Below, one piece after another: positions 11,701-21,723 of a DNA stretch of 64,000 nt. The stretch's first letter is position 1. Each line of letters begins with the position of its first letter. The translations under genes were made by a program, and so were the position numbers. The notes beneath the pieces are model-generated. The model saw nothing but the letters and a program-made list of their open reading frames with translations, did no database searches and was not told the DNA's origin. The DNA comes from Dreissena polymorpha (Eukaryota > Mollusca > Bivalvia > Myida > Dreissenidae). The stretch covers positions 72,222,828-72,286,827 of the forward strand of contig NC_068355.1 of NCBI RefSeq assembly GCF_020536995.1, written 5' to 3'.

Positions 11701-14700
11701 TTACATTAATTTATGAATACTGGGATTCTCAACTTTATGGTCTTTTATTTTGGAAGTTTGCTTTGATATGAAAGTTCATTAATTATTGAATGTTTTCAGC
11801 TGAAGTTAACATAAATTCGTGTTACTTTACAAAAGCTATTTTATGTACAGTCATGGTTTAGCATATGTATTTTTGTTGCCTTATATTTGGTTGATATGAA
11901 TTATAATCACTGAATGAATTGATATAATTAAAACTGGGCTGATTTCGAAATCTAAGTGTTGAATATTAGAAGTTTTGAGACAAAAGCTAGAAGTGCTCCT
12001 AAAAAAAACTTCCATTAACTTAAGCCCGGTATTTTTTTAATATTGTTTATCTTTCTTATTTTGCCAACCTAAGAAAATGTAAAGCGCACGGACTTTCCTG
12101 TGAACAATTGTACTCATCACTATGTAATTTTTTTATTTACCTGGAAGTTCATTGGTTTCTGTGAACATTGTATGTTGTGCCATGATCCAACAAACATGGC
12201 TTCTCTGGGCGTAAGCCCAACATAAACTTCTACATCCACCTTCCTGTATCAAAACAGTATAATCTTAGTAATTTCACAGTTGCATGTACATGTATAGAAT
12301 TATGGTTTTATATTATTTTTATAATCATGATTTTCATCTTAATTTGTGTTAATTTACATGTTTCATACAAACAATTGTTTTATATAAGTTTCTGTATCTA
12401 GTTTCTGATACCAAGAATGAAATATATATAGAATACTAGGTTAGCGTTGAATATAGAGAGAAGTTTATGTCGCGAGGCTTAGAACACAGGGAGCATAAGC
12501 CTTTTTTTGTGTATCAAGGTGGTATACAGCCTAGTTTATTCCATGCTGTGTTATACAGTCAATGCCAGTATAAAATGGGATAAAAATGCAATCTTACACT
12601 GAATCAAACAAATTTTCTTTTTATTCCTTCATGCCTTTTGAAGAAATATCAAACAAATAATGAGGGTCAAAATTTAGAACGTCACCAGGTTTTGTATTTT
12701 GAGGCAGGGATTTTACCTGCTTTTTATGTAAGGCCGTAAAACGAACCTCCTTGAAAGTGTAAAATAATAATATTTTTGGAGGTTGAAGAGCGGAAAAATA
12801 TGCTCTGTGGTGGTTAATATTAAAAGGTGAATGGGCCAAAGGAAGGAATGAAGTCTCTTACACATACGTTCTTTATAAATGCAAATGTTTAAAATGTCAC
12901 ACTTTGCAGTTGGTAAAAATTCACAATTTAATGCATTTTGTCCTTTAAAAAATCACAAATTTGAGCAGGCTCGTTGTTCCACAGTGGCTAAGAAAATCCC
13001 TGCATCATTTAAAAGCTGGATTTAAATGCCAACCTTATATATTCACTAGTAAAAAATATTAGTTAATCTTTCACTTGTATTTTCCGCTCTTTTATTGAAA
13101 AGAATAAAAAATGTGTTTAATTATTTTAATTTGAGTAAATTTACATGTTTTTATGAAATATAGTATACTGATAATGGCTTTATAACAGGGCCCGAAATAT
13201 GGCCATTTTCCCATTGAAAGTAAGGTCAGTTTTTCCCAAAATTGATAGCAGAATTACCAAATTAAAAAAAGATTGTTTTTTGTTTTTTTTACTTAGACAT
13301 ATTGAGCATCTCCCAAGTTGAAAGCAATGATCTCTAATATGATTAAGAATGCACCACAATGTTTCTTTTCATACGTATGCACAATGAAAAAAGACCCTGT
13401 TTCAAAAACTTAACAAGAAATTTGTTTGTTAGAAACAAACAAAAGTCAGACAACACAATATTATGCTTGATTTTTCTTGTAAAACTTGCCTCAAACATTC
13501 ATAATCAGGATTTCCAGCTTCTTCTATTAGCAGGTCCTTCATGGCTGTCACCATATGGTTTCCCCCCAGTGTCAGAAGTGGATGCATTGTGTTAATGCAA
13601 AAATCCACTGGGGGAATCTAAATGTACATGTATTGATAATTGTATCAGGGAATTTCAGAAGTGTTTAATCATTATGGTATAACAGTAACAAGAGGGCCAT
13701 GATGGCCCTGTATCGCTTCACTGTTTTTTCTTTGCGAAAAAAACGTGTAATGCGCATGGGTTGAAATGTACTCAAGCATGTGACTTTCTCTTTCTATCCC
13801 TCGTCCCACTGGGCGCTTAAAGTTGGAAGGGTGAGCATTTTTATATACATGTATGGAAAACGTTACTATGGAAATTAACATGTCATCCAAAATATTTTCA
13901 TCCGGATATATGGTCACTTTCGACATATTTAAATAAAACCCGACTTTTTTCAGTTTGTAAGAAAAACATTCATAACACATGTTCTTACTTCAATGCCTGT
14001 GTAAGCAGTCACCATCTGACCTAAAATGGCACTAAATGACAGGGTTTTATCTCATGTTTACAAGATGTTGATGCTGTTGTTGGTCATAGCCAAACGGGCG
14101 CAGTCATCTCCACTGGTAAACGTCATATGTTCAGTTTTGTGACCTCAAGGGGAATAATCTGAACAAATTTGGTAGAGGACTATTAGATATCACTTCATAC
14201 CAAATTTAGTAGCCCTAGTATAATTAAGAACAAGAAGGTTTTTTAAAGTTTGTACAAAATAGGCCTTATTTAAGCATATGTTCTTTTTTGTGACCCCTGG
14301 GGCAAGGTCAAATTTGTTCCTAGGGGCATAATTTGAACAAACTAAGTAGAGAACTAGTAGATGTCACTACCTACCAAATTTGGTAGAAGTAGGCCCAATG
14401 GTTTTGGACAAAATTTATATAGTTTGCAGAAAATGGGCCCAATATAAGCATATGTTCAATTTTGTGACCCCTGGGGAACGGTCAAATTTAATCCCAGGGG
14501 CTTAGTTTGAACAAACTTGGTAGAGGACTATAAGATGTCATTACATACCAAATTTGGTAGCCCTATGCCATACAGTTATGGACAAGAAGATATTTAAAGT
14601 TTGCACAAAATAGGCATTACATTAGCAAATTTTCGATTTTTTGACCTCCCAGGGCAGGGTCAAATTAGACCCCAGGGGCATAATTTGAACAAACTTGGTA

Positions 14701-17700
14701 GAGGACTATAAGATGTCATTGCATACCAAATTTGGTAGCCCTTGGCTCAATGGTTATGGACAAGAATATTTTTAAAGTTTACACAAAATAGGCCTTATAT
14801 AAGCAAATTTTCAATGTTTTGACCCCCGGGGCATGGTAAAATTTAACCCCAGAGGCATAATTTGAACAAACTTGGTAGAGGACTATAAGATGTCACTACA
14901 TACAAAATTTGGTAGCCCTAGACCCAATGGTTACGGACAAGAAGAGTTTTAAAGTTTGCACAAAATAGGCCTTATATAAGCTCATTGTCATTTTTTGACC
15001 CCCTGGGGCAGGGTCAAATTAGACCCCATGGGCATAATATTAACAAACTTGGTAGAGGACTATAAGATGTCAATACGTACCAAATTTGGTAGCCCTAGGC
15101 CTAATGGTTATGGACAAGAAGATATTTAAAGTTTGCACAAAATAGGCCTTATATAAGCATATTTTCAATTTTTTTACCCCCCCCGGGCAGGGTCAAATTT
15201 GACCCCAGGGGCATAATTTGAACAAATTTGAAAAAGGTTCACCACAGGAACATTCCTGAAAATTTCATCAGATTTGGACGAGTAGTTTAGGAGAAGTTGA
15301 TGTTTAAAGCCACACACCTTGAAATGAAATATATGTTAATTAATACATATTGATGCAATTTGAAAGTGTGCAAAATTGTCATTATATCTAAAGCCTAGTA
15401 AGCAAATAATTTATTATTTTGTTTTAATTTTAAAACCGAAAGTAGGATTTCTATACGTAAACGTAATTTCGACAAACGCGATAATTATTTCAGTTTTAAA
15501 GCGCAAAATAGACGGATTTCTACCTTGTAACCACCAGATATATTCTAATTGGCATAGATAAAATTAAATATATAGCCTAGTTAGCAAGTAATTTATTATT
15601 TTTCAAACGGTTCCGCTTTTCAAACCGAAAGTAGGATTTCTAGACGTATACGTCCATTTCGACACACGCGATTATTTTTAAAGTTTTAAAGCGCAAAAAG
15701 ATGGATTTCTACCCTGTAACTACCAGATATATTCTAAATGGCATAAATAAAATATGTTTCTTATCTATACTTAAATTTACTATGAAATGTAGTTCATATT
15801 AAGGTGTGTGGCTTTAAAGAAAAAGTTAACGCACGGATGGACGCACGCACGCACACACGACGGACACAGGACCATGACATAAGCCCCGCTGGCCTTTGGC
15901 CAGTGGAGCTAAAAATAAAAACTTAAAAAAAACATTTTTTGGGATTTGTAAAAAGTTTAAAATGTATTATTTAAGTATTGGCACACGTTAATTGTAATGT
16001 GAAACTGATATTATATTTTTACCTCTCTTTCACACAGAACCGGAATTCTTGTGACTGGCCGTGATGGTTGAGATCTCATGCTCTCTTTGATTTGCTGCAC
16101 CCATGTAGTGTCTGTGCATCGCACCACCAATTCTTCAATTGGAGCCGTAAGGCAATCCAGATCAACCGTGAAAAAACCTGTTACATTTGAATGCATAACA
16201 CATTTTTATCGCGCCATTATTGTTTAAACAAACAATTAATTAATTATGACAAAATTATGCGGCAATGGAATTGACATACTGGAATACAAATAATTAACAA
16301 ATAATTAATAAACAGATTAAACAAATTTTTTTCATAAACAAGAGCTGTCAGAAGACAGCACGCACGACTATTCGAGTGCTTGACAGTGTAACATAAGCCA
16401 TCATATTCATTAACAGAGTTGTCGCTTAACTTGAAAAGACAGTGAAATTTGATTTTTTTCAAGGTCAGTGAAAAGACAGGGAATATTAAACAATGGTCAG
16501 TGAAAAATTAAATTTCTGGAAAGTCAGTGAAAAGTCGGGGAAAAATAATATTTTGGTTGGATGCATAAGTTATTTAGTGGCTATGGCAGTCTTCAGGAAT
16601 TATTTGTTTCAGTAGATTCAACAGTGTATTGTTCATTTGAAATATTTTGATTTTGTTTTTTTTATTCAAGTGTTGAGAGACCATTGCTTTTATGCTGTAT
16701 TTGTAGTTAATTGTTGTGTTATCCTTGCTAGATGTTGTAACCATGCACATATATACTTTTCTGTGTATCTATTGTCCCATATTAACAGCTTTTTATGTAC
16801 CCTTTGGCTATTATAGTCACCCACTGTAGCATGCTAACCTGCCACGTAACAAAGCTATAAGGTGAAGGGTTAAAGCACATTTACCCTATAGGCCATTAAT
16901 GGGGCTCCCTTAGTGCAAAGGACCACAGGGTTCAGGTTAGAAAGGCTTGAAGACATAATTTAATAACATTAATACGGCAGTAGAACTTTCCCCTTATATT
17001 GACAAATATAATATAACCTTTTCAAAATTTAATATTCTTCAATCAAAAACATATTTAAAAAACAATACAGTTTTCCATTTAAACATATATATAAATACTT
17101 TGAAATTAAACAGAGCATAAACTTTAGATATTATTAAACTGGATCTAGTTTCATACATGTTTTATTAGTTTTAGAATTATTTACTTTGAGATCATAAAAC
17201 ATCTGAGATGAACAGTATTAAAAATGCAAATATATGAGTATGGCAGACATGTTTTGATTCATGAAACTTTTAGAAGAGGCATACTACATGTATCTCAAAC
17301 GAGTCGCATTCTGAGAAAACTGTGCATAATGCATGTGCGTAAAGTGTCGTTCCAGATTAGCCTGTGCAGTCCACACAGGCTAATCAGGGACGACACTTTT
17401 GCATTTATTTCGTCAAATACTAAATTTAAATGCAATCTTGTAATGCAAAGAACATCTATGCCCATTGAGATAATCTTCTCCACATCAAACGTCATATAGG
17501 GGGACATTGTGTTTCACAAACACATCGTTTTTATTTTGGCCTTACCAACAACCGAACCAACAGACAGGGCAAAAATAATTTGTCCCCCACTATAGTGGTG
17601 GGTGACATGAAAAGGATAATAATTCTTAAGAAATGCTTGATACAGTTGTCTGCTCTTGTTAATATATTGGGGTTATGTTGTTAAAGAAGTATGCAAAAAT

Positions 17701-19375
17701 ATAAAGCAATATGTCAATGTAATTTTTTTTTATACCCTATACTTTTACCTGCAGACTTTTCTTTTAAAATCTTCAAATCTTGGTGAACTTCTGTAGGTAC
17801 AGGTGTTGGAACTGGTTCCACCTCATGATCAACATTAATACTAGTACATGCAGGAACAGCTTGCATTAAATAAAAACACAATCAGATACATAACATGCAA
17901 TGATACAAATTCACATAACTTCTATTTTATTAACTTTAAAATTTATATAAAAATGAAATTGCTATGCTATTTTCAATATAACACTACGTAATTTCCCTGC
18001 AAATTAGAGTTATTATACTCCCGAATTCATCCACCATATGTGGAGGAATATTGTTTTGGCCATAAACAAAATTTATTTTGCGGGAGATATCAATTCAACG
18101 AATTTGCGTGTTGGACGATGCACTTTTAATAAACTGATAGAATAATTTATTGGATTGATCACTCCCTGAATGAAATCAGGCATGTCGATTTATCATTACT
18201 GAAAATAAAATGTTTAATGATTATGGCAACAATTACTTTTTTTTCCTTTTCTTTGCACGGGAATCCTCATGCTTTCACACATTTCAAGAAACTGTGCATT
18301 GGAGATGGCAGATGAAAACTGTGAATGAAATTGACATAACAACATTTAATTTATTTTTGCCTTGTTAATGATTGTTCAGGTACATTATATATGATGTTAA
18401 TCGTTAAATTTGATATATTTTTAATCTAATGTTTCATTTATTGATTAATAAAATGCCAGTGACCACTATCTTTAACAGTAATATTTGCTAATTGGTTGCT
18501 GGCAGAAACCGCTAGTGTACAATAAATCAAGAAAGGCATAGAAACATTTAATTTATGATAAACCGATAAGAATAACGATGTGCAGCTAAATGCACTGCAC
18601 ACAATTATTTCACCCAGGACAGGAATACCTTTGTGTTACCCTTCTCTACAAGACTCCGCTTCAACCGTTTCCCATTCTTTTCTCCTTCAAATTTGAACTG
18701 CAAGCCATTTTTTCAAGCATTAAACATATTAACACATTGTATATCAAAGCATTAAACATGCACTCTGATGGCTGTAATTAAACAATACAATTTAAAGTTT
18801 AAATTAATTCAGGTAATATTCTCACTCAGGGCACTTGACAATCGCATTTGAAGAAATATTAATGATTGAATATAGGCTAGATTGAACTTTACCGGTACGC
18901 AGTTGTTTACCACTATCGACAAGGCGGGGGTTTGGGGGCAGTAGCCCCCGATACAAAGGAAATATATAGGATAAAAAGGATTATAAGGTGTTGCGTTAGT
19001 TGTTATGTGTTAAGTGTTAATGGTTAGGGTAAGGGTACGCTGTTTGATGTTAAGTGTTGCGTACCGGTAAAGTTCAATCGTCCCTTGAGTATATATAAAA
19101 AACACTACATAAACTGCACATTCAAGTTAAAAATAAATCACCAGCATGAAACTGTCAGTACATTTAATTTCAATGATCCTTTTGAGCTTTTAAAATAATA
19201 GACATAGGTGAAATTAGCCACAAAAGAAAAGGAAAAGGCATACCCATATTTCGTCTTTGTTATTTCCGCTGGCACACTTCTCTATGGTGTTAGGTTTCCC
19301 GGAGTCACCAACACACCTTACTCCATTTATGGTTACATAAAAATCTGGAAACTCCCCTTCGATGGTCCAACTCAT
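8716..19375 (-). CDS. Gene A: ParB/sulfiredoxin-like domain protein, 11 exons, 437 aa
   Basis: Exons in transcript order: 19375-19244, 18318-18237, 17859-17749, 16177-16023, 13617-13490, 12243-12141, 11289-11221, 10854-10738, 10592-10480, 10090-9990, 8918-8716. All phases agree and the 1,314-nt sum is divisible by three. The Met is the first after an in-frame stop. Residues 1-108 are unfamiliar, with a Pro/Val-rich linker near 85-95. Residues 109-260 resemble a ParB/Srx fold: TDTTWVQQIKESM, PVTRIPVLCE, then GGNHMVTAMKDLL (178-190), VDVEVYVGLTPREA (205-218) and HN (225-226). Known ParB boxes read GERR and sulfiredoxin GGCHR; the basic residue is Met here. The C-terminal third is unassigned. 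Intron 5 uses a GC donor. The gene is divergent from gene B. The exon structure is firm; ParB kinship is inference. Confidence 0.82.
9175..9450 (-). pseudogene. Unassigned open segment inside gene A intron 10
   Basis: A frame of about 85 codons with protein-like composition (for example TVQYIPVLDPKSLYFFHIG ... ACLENSIDAIKAF) ends at 9184. It has no clear Met start and is not needed for phase between gene A exons 10 and 11, which join in phase 1 without it. It could be an alternative terminal exon or a relic coding fragment. I do not recognise it. Confidence 0.25.
11221..13617 (-). other. Gene A exons 5-7: core of the ParB/Srx-like domain
   Basis: Exon 5 (13617-13490) begins IPPVDFCINTMHPLLTLGG and carries the GGNH box. 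Exon 6 (12243-12141) carries VDVEVYVGLTPREAMFVGS and the HN pair. Exon 7 (11289-11221) encodes 23 residues, DKVRMARKIYESRSTCSSNW plus KGE, and ends at GAA|GTAATG. In ParB-like proteins a GLT-type segment with an HN motif followed by a basic helix is expected after the GGxH box. The order here fits. Confidence 0.7.
13688..15915 (-). mobile_element. Hairpin-ended tandem-repeat element in gene A intron 4
   Basis: Read on the minus strand it ends with the GGGCCATCATGGCCC hairpin plus TCTTGTT (13689-13711), as at 829-850. It begins near GGCCAGTGGAGCTAAAA (about 15895). Between these are about six units of roughly 165 bp (CAAATTTGGTAGCCCTAGGC, GGTAGAGGACTATAAGATGT). A separate twofold repeat of about 190 bp (15380-15770, with GTAGGATTTCTA) looks like a further insertion. 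Non-coding. Confidence 0.65.
16340..16395 (-). mobile_element. Hairpin plus TCTTGTT element end
   Basis: On the minus strand a GCTGTC-TTCT-GACAGC stem (16344-16359) is followed by TCTTGTT. The same end is found at 52179-52201. The rest of the element cannot be delimited. Confidence 0.45.
17265..17430 (+). repeat. Dispersed palindromic repeat with AGATTAGCCTGTGCAGTC core
   Basis: Arms AAAGTGTCGTTCCAGATTAG and CTAATCAGGGACGACACTTT flank CCTGTGCAGTCCACACAGG. I recall this as a very common repeat in bivalve genomic sequence. The frames on both strands are side effects of the palindrome. Confidence 0.6.
17500..17610 (-). mobile_element. ATGTCCCC-ended repeat, short copy
   Basis: GGGGACATTGTGTTTCACAA at one end, and CAGACAGGGCAAAAATAATT with a CCCCCACTATAGTGGTGGG hairpin at the other. 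This is the family of 6885-7160. Confidence 0.5.
18880..19079. mobile_element. 200-bp MITE in gene A intron 1
   Basis: Perfect terminal inverted repeats GATTGAACTTTACCGGTACG (18880 on) and its complement ending at 19079. The interior has a GGGGG...CCCCC hairpin (18925-18950) and a short GTTAAGTGTTGCGT-type repeat. No clear target duplication is visible. Confidence 0.75.
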
Positions 19376-20454
19376 GATTTTCGACAGTTATGTTTACTAC
19401 CAAACGACATATGTCAAAATTTATGTTATTGTATGACGTCATTAGTGTATGACGTTCTCATACGCATGATACGGACGACAATTATTGACAATTCAAAGTT
19501 TGTGTATGGCGTCATCAATGTATGACGTCATCATACGCACGATACGGACGACAATTTTTGACAGCCTGATTTTGAAAGATTGTCAACATTTGGGTAAGTA
19601 TTATTTTTCACACTTCTTTAGCACTGTTATCGATAAATCCTATCCGTACATTCAAAAGATTTATCACTGTACACGATTATCTCGGTAGCATAAAAATAAA
19701 TGCTATTGACATGAAGAAAATAAAGGAAAATAGACGTCTTGTGAAAATAGGAATAAAACAAACTTACCTGTACAGAAGAAATCCATCAATTCAGTAACTA
19801 TGAATAATGATGTTAAATATGTTATTCCCCAAAGCTTTACACAATCGTCATCATACACATTTATCAGCAAACGTGTACAGGAACGAGTACGAAGCTACTT
19901 CAGGTAATAACATATCATTCTCCAAAATTATATTGCGAAACAGTTAAACTTTTCTGACGTGTCCCTTATTATGATCCATAACAGAAGACTTTTCCGGAGT
20001 GTGTGAATGTCAGAGTTTATTTACAGGTCATCGCGGAGTCATCACGATTACCTTCTGTGCTGACCTGCACTTTCATGAGTCCTAGCGTGGAGACTTCTTA
20101 TCTCAACAATTGAACAATAATCGCAAGGTAAATAGTTAGTTGCAATTATACAACTCCCAACCATATTGACCCTACAAGTTGTACGTATGAAATCATAAAA
20201 GCTCAGAGCATTCAAGAAGAACTAGTTAAACAGTAAAAATCGGTATTATAAATTTTTATAACAATTTTATGACCTATTTTGAATAATCTTTTTGATGTGT
20301 TATGTTTAAAAAATGTGATTAATGTTAAATTAAGCATTACCCTTATAATAACACAAAATAAGTTTCAATACAACTAAACTATAATCTTGTGAAGAACAAG
20401 TTAAAATTGTCTAAAAAAAATGCGTTATTTGAACTTTATAAATGTACAAATGGA

Positions 20455-20625
20455 ATAAATAATTAATAGGATAAATAGAATATTATGTGAGTTTTGGATA
20501 AAGATCAAGTTGATCATGCTCGGCTAGACTCGCGCTACCATGGTTCTTAGCATCGGATGTCGGTAAAACTTGATCTTTATTCAACACTCACACAATATTC
20601 TCTATATTATCTCCAAATATATTGT
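20455..20625. mobile_element. Palindromic MITE-like module, copy 2
   Basis: Arms GAATATTATGTGAGTTTTGG and CAACACTCACACAATATTCT with inner AAGATCAAGTT / AACTTGATCTT arms. Same family as 7470-7600 and 34049-34175. It sits in the middle of the divergent intergenic region. Confidence 0.6.
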
Positions 20626-21414
20626 AATTGGCATACATAAAATGTATCATATTTATACTTAAAAAATTACTAAGCCAAATAAGTTGTGTGGCTTTAAGAA
20701 TAATTTTAAAGTACCATTCAATTTAATGGAGAAAAAAACGCTAAGAATAAAGATTATTGAGCAGTGCATCCATTTACCACTTCAAATGCAATCCAATTTC
20801 TTAGTAAACTGCATAGTCAGTCATTTTCACCAATATGAATTATTTAACTCCTCATTAGATAAACACTGTAATCCATCCAAAAAATGTTACACTTTCACTT
20901 TTATTTTGCAATCCAAACTTTTTTAAAATCCACATCACACTGATTTAAAGACTTCATCTAGAATGACCGTTAGTGGGGGACCCGCTCTTTTTTGCACACG
21001 GTCTTACGTCATTGGTTCATGATGTCATGTAGGTGTTTACACGTACCATACATGTGAAAGTGTTATCGATTCTTTTTTTATGAATATGCTTTTGTGAGGG
21101 TACATAACATATGTAATCTCTAATGCACTTTTTCAATCAAATATTGATATTTTAGAATGCTATTCGTCTTGTGGTTTTTATCTAAACATTAGAACTTGCC
21201 CAAATCCAGCGTTCGGAGCATTCCATTGAACAATGATAGGTAACCGTTAAGCCGATTGGTTGTTATTTTGATAATTACGAGAAGTCAAGGTATCAAAACA
21301 ATAGCGTACGGCCGTGTTTACATACTTCTTAAACACAACTTCCCTTACTAAGGTTCAGAATTAGCATTAAAATATTCAAAATAGGAGTATATTATTTAAC
21401 TGCACCCAAGCAAA

Positions 21415-21690
21415 AAAAGATGTGAATGAATCGGTCGAAAAAATCGTAAATAGACCAGTTGACGAGTGACGTGATTTTTTCACGATTTGGTACCGATGGA
21501 AATCCCAAGCAAATGAGCTAACTAATGAATCGTCAATCAATCGTAAACAAATCGTGCAAATAAATCGGGATAAAATCAACTAAATAATGAATCGGTATTA
21601 AATCGGGTCTATTAAATTGTTACCAAATCGCTAACAAATCGGCATCAACATGTACACAAATCATTACCAATTCATATATCTTATTCCTGC
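21415..21690 (+). promoter_or_regulatory. AATCG-rich stretch upstream of gene B
   Basis: About a dozen irregularly spaced AATCG or AATCGG words (for example AATCGTAAACAAATCG, TAAATCGGGATAAAATC). They are too irregular for a satellite. Clustered binding sites are possible, but this is only inference from density and position. Confidence 0.3.
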
Positions 21691-21723
21691 TTCAGATATT
21701 AACTGTAGTCTGGGTTTTTGAAG

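Larger units (their letters stand above)
19376..21723. promoter_or_regulatory. Divergent intergenic region of genes A and B
   Basis: The 2.3 kb between the two start codons holds two CRE-type TGACGTCA sites just upstream of gene A (19434-19441, 19521-19528). They lie in a duplicated segment (CATACGCATGATACGGACGA and CATACGCACGATACGGACGA). A strong minus-strand donor, CAG|GTAAGT, at 19768/19767 could end a 5' UTR exon. A palindromic MITE-like module lies at 20455-20625. An AATCG-rich stretch precedes gene B. A plausible acceptor (TTCCTGCTTCAG, ending near 21694) suggests gene B also has an upstream non-coding exon. Promoter function is inferred from position. Confidence 0.5.

Noticed and set aside
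12621-12839. Minus-strand frame MAHSPFNINHHRAYF... as an extra exon of gene A
   Set aside because: It lies in a phase-2 intron whose flanking exons already join in frame, has no matching splice sites that I could place, and resembles no family.
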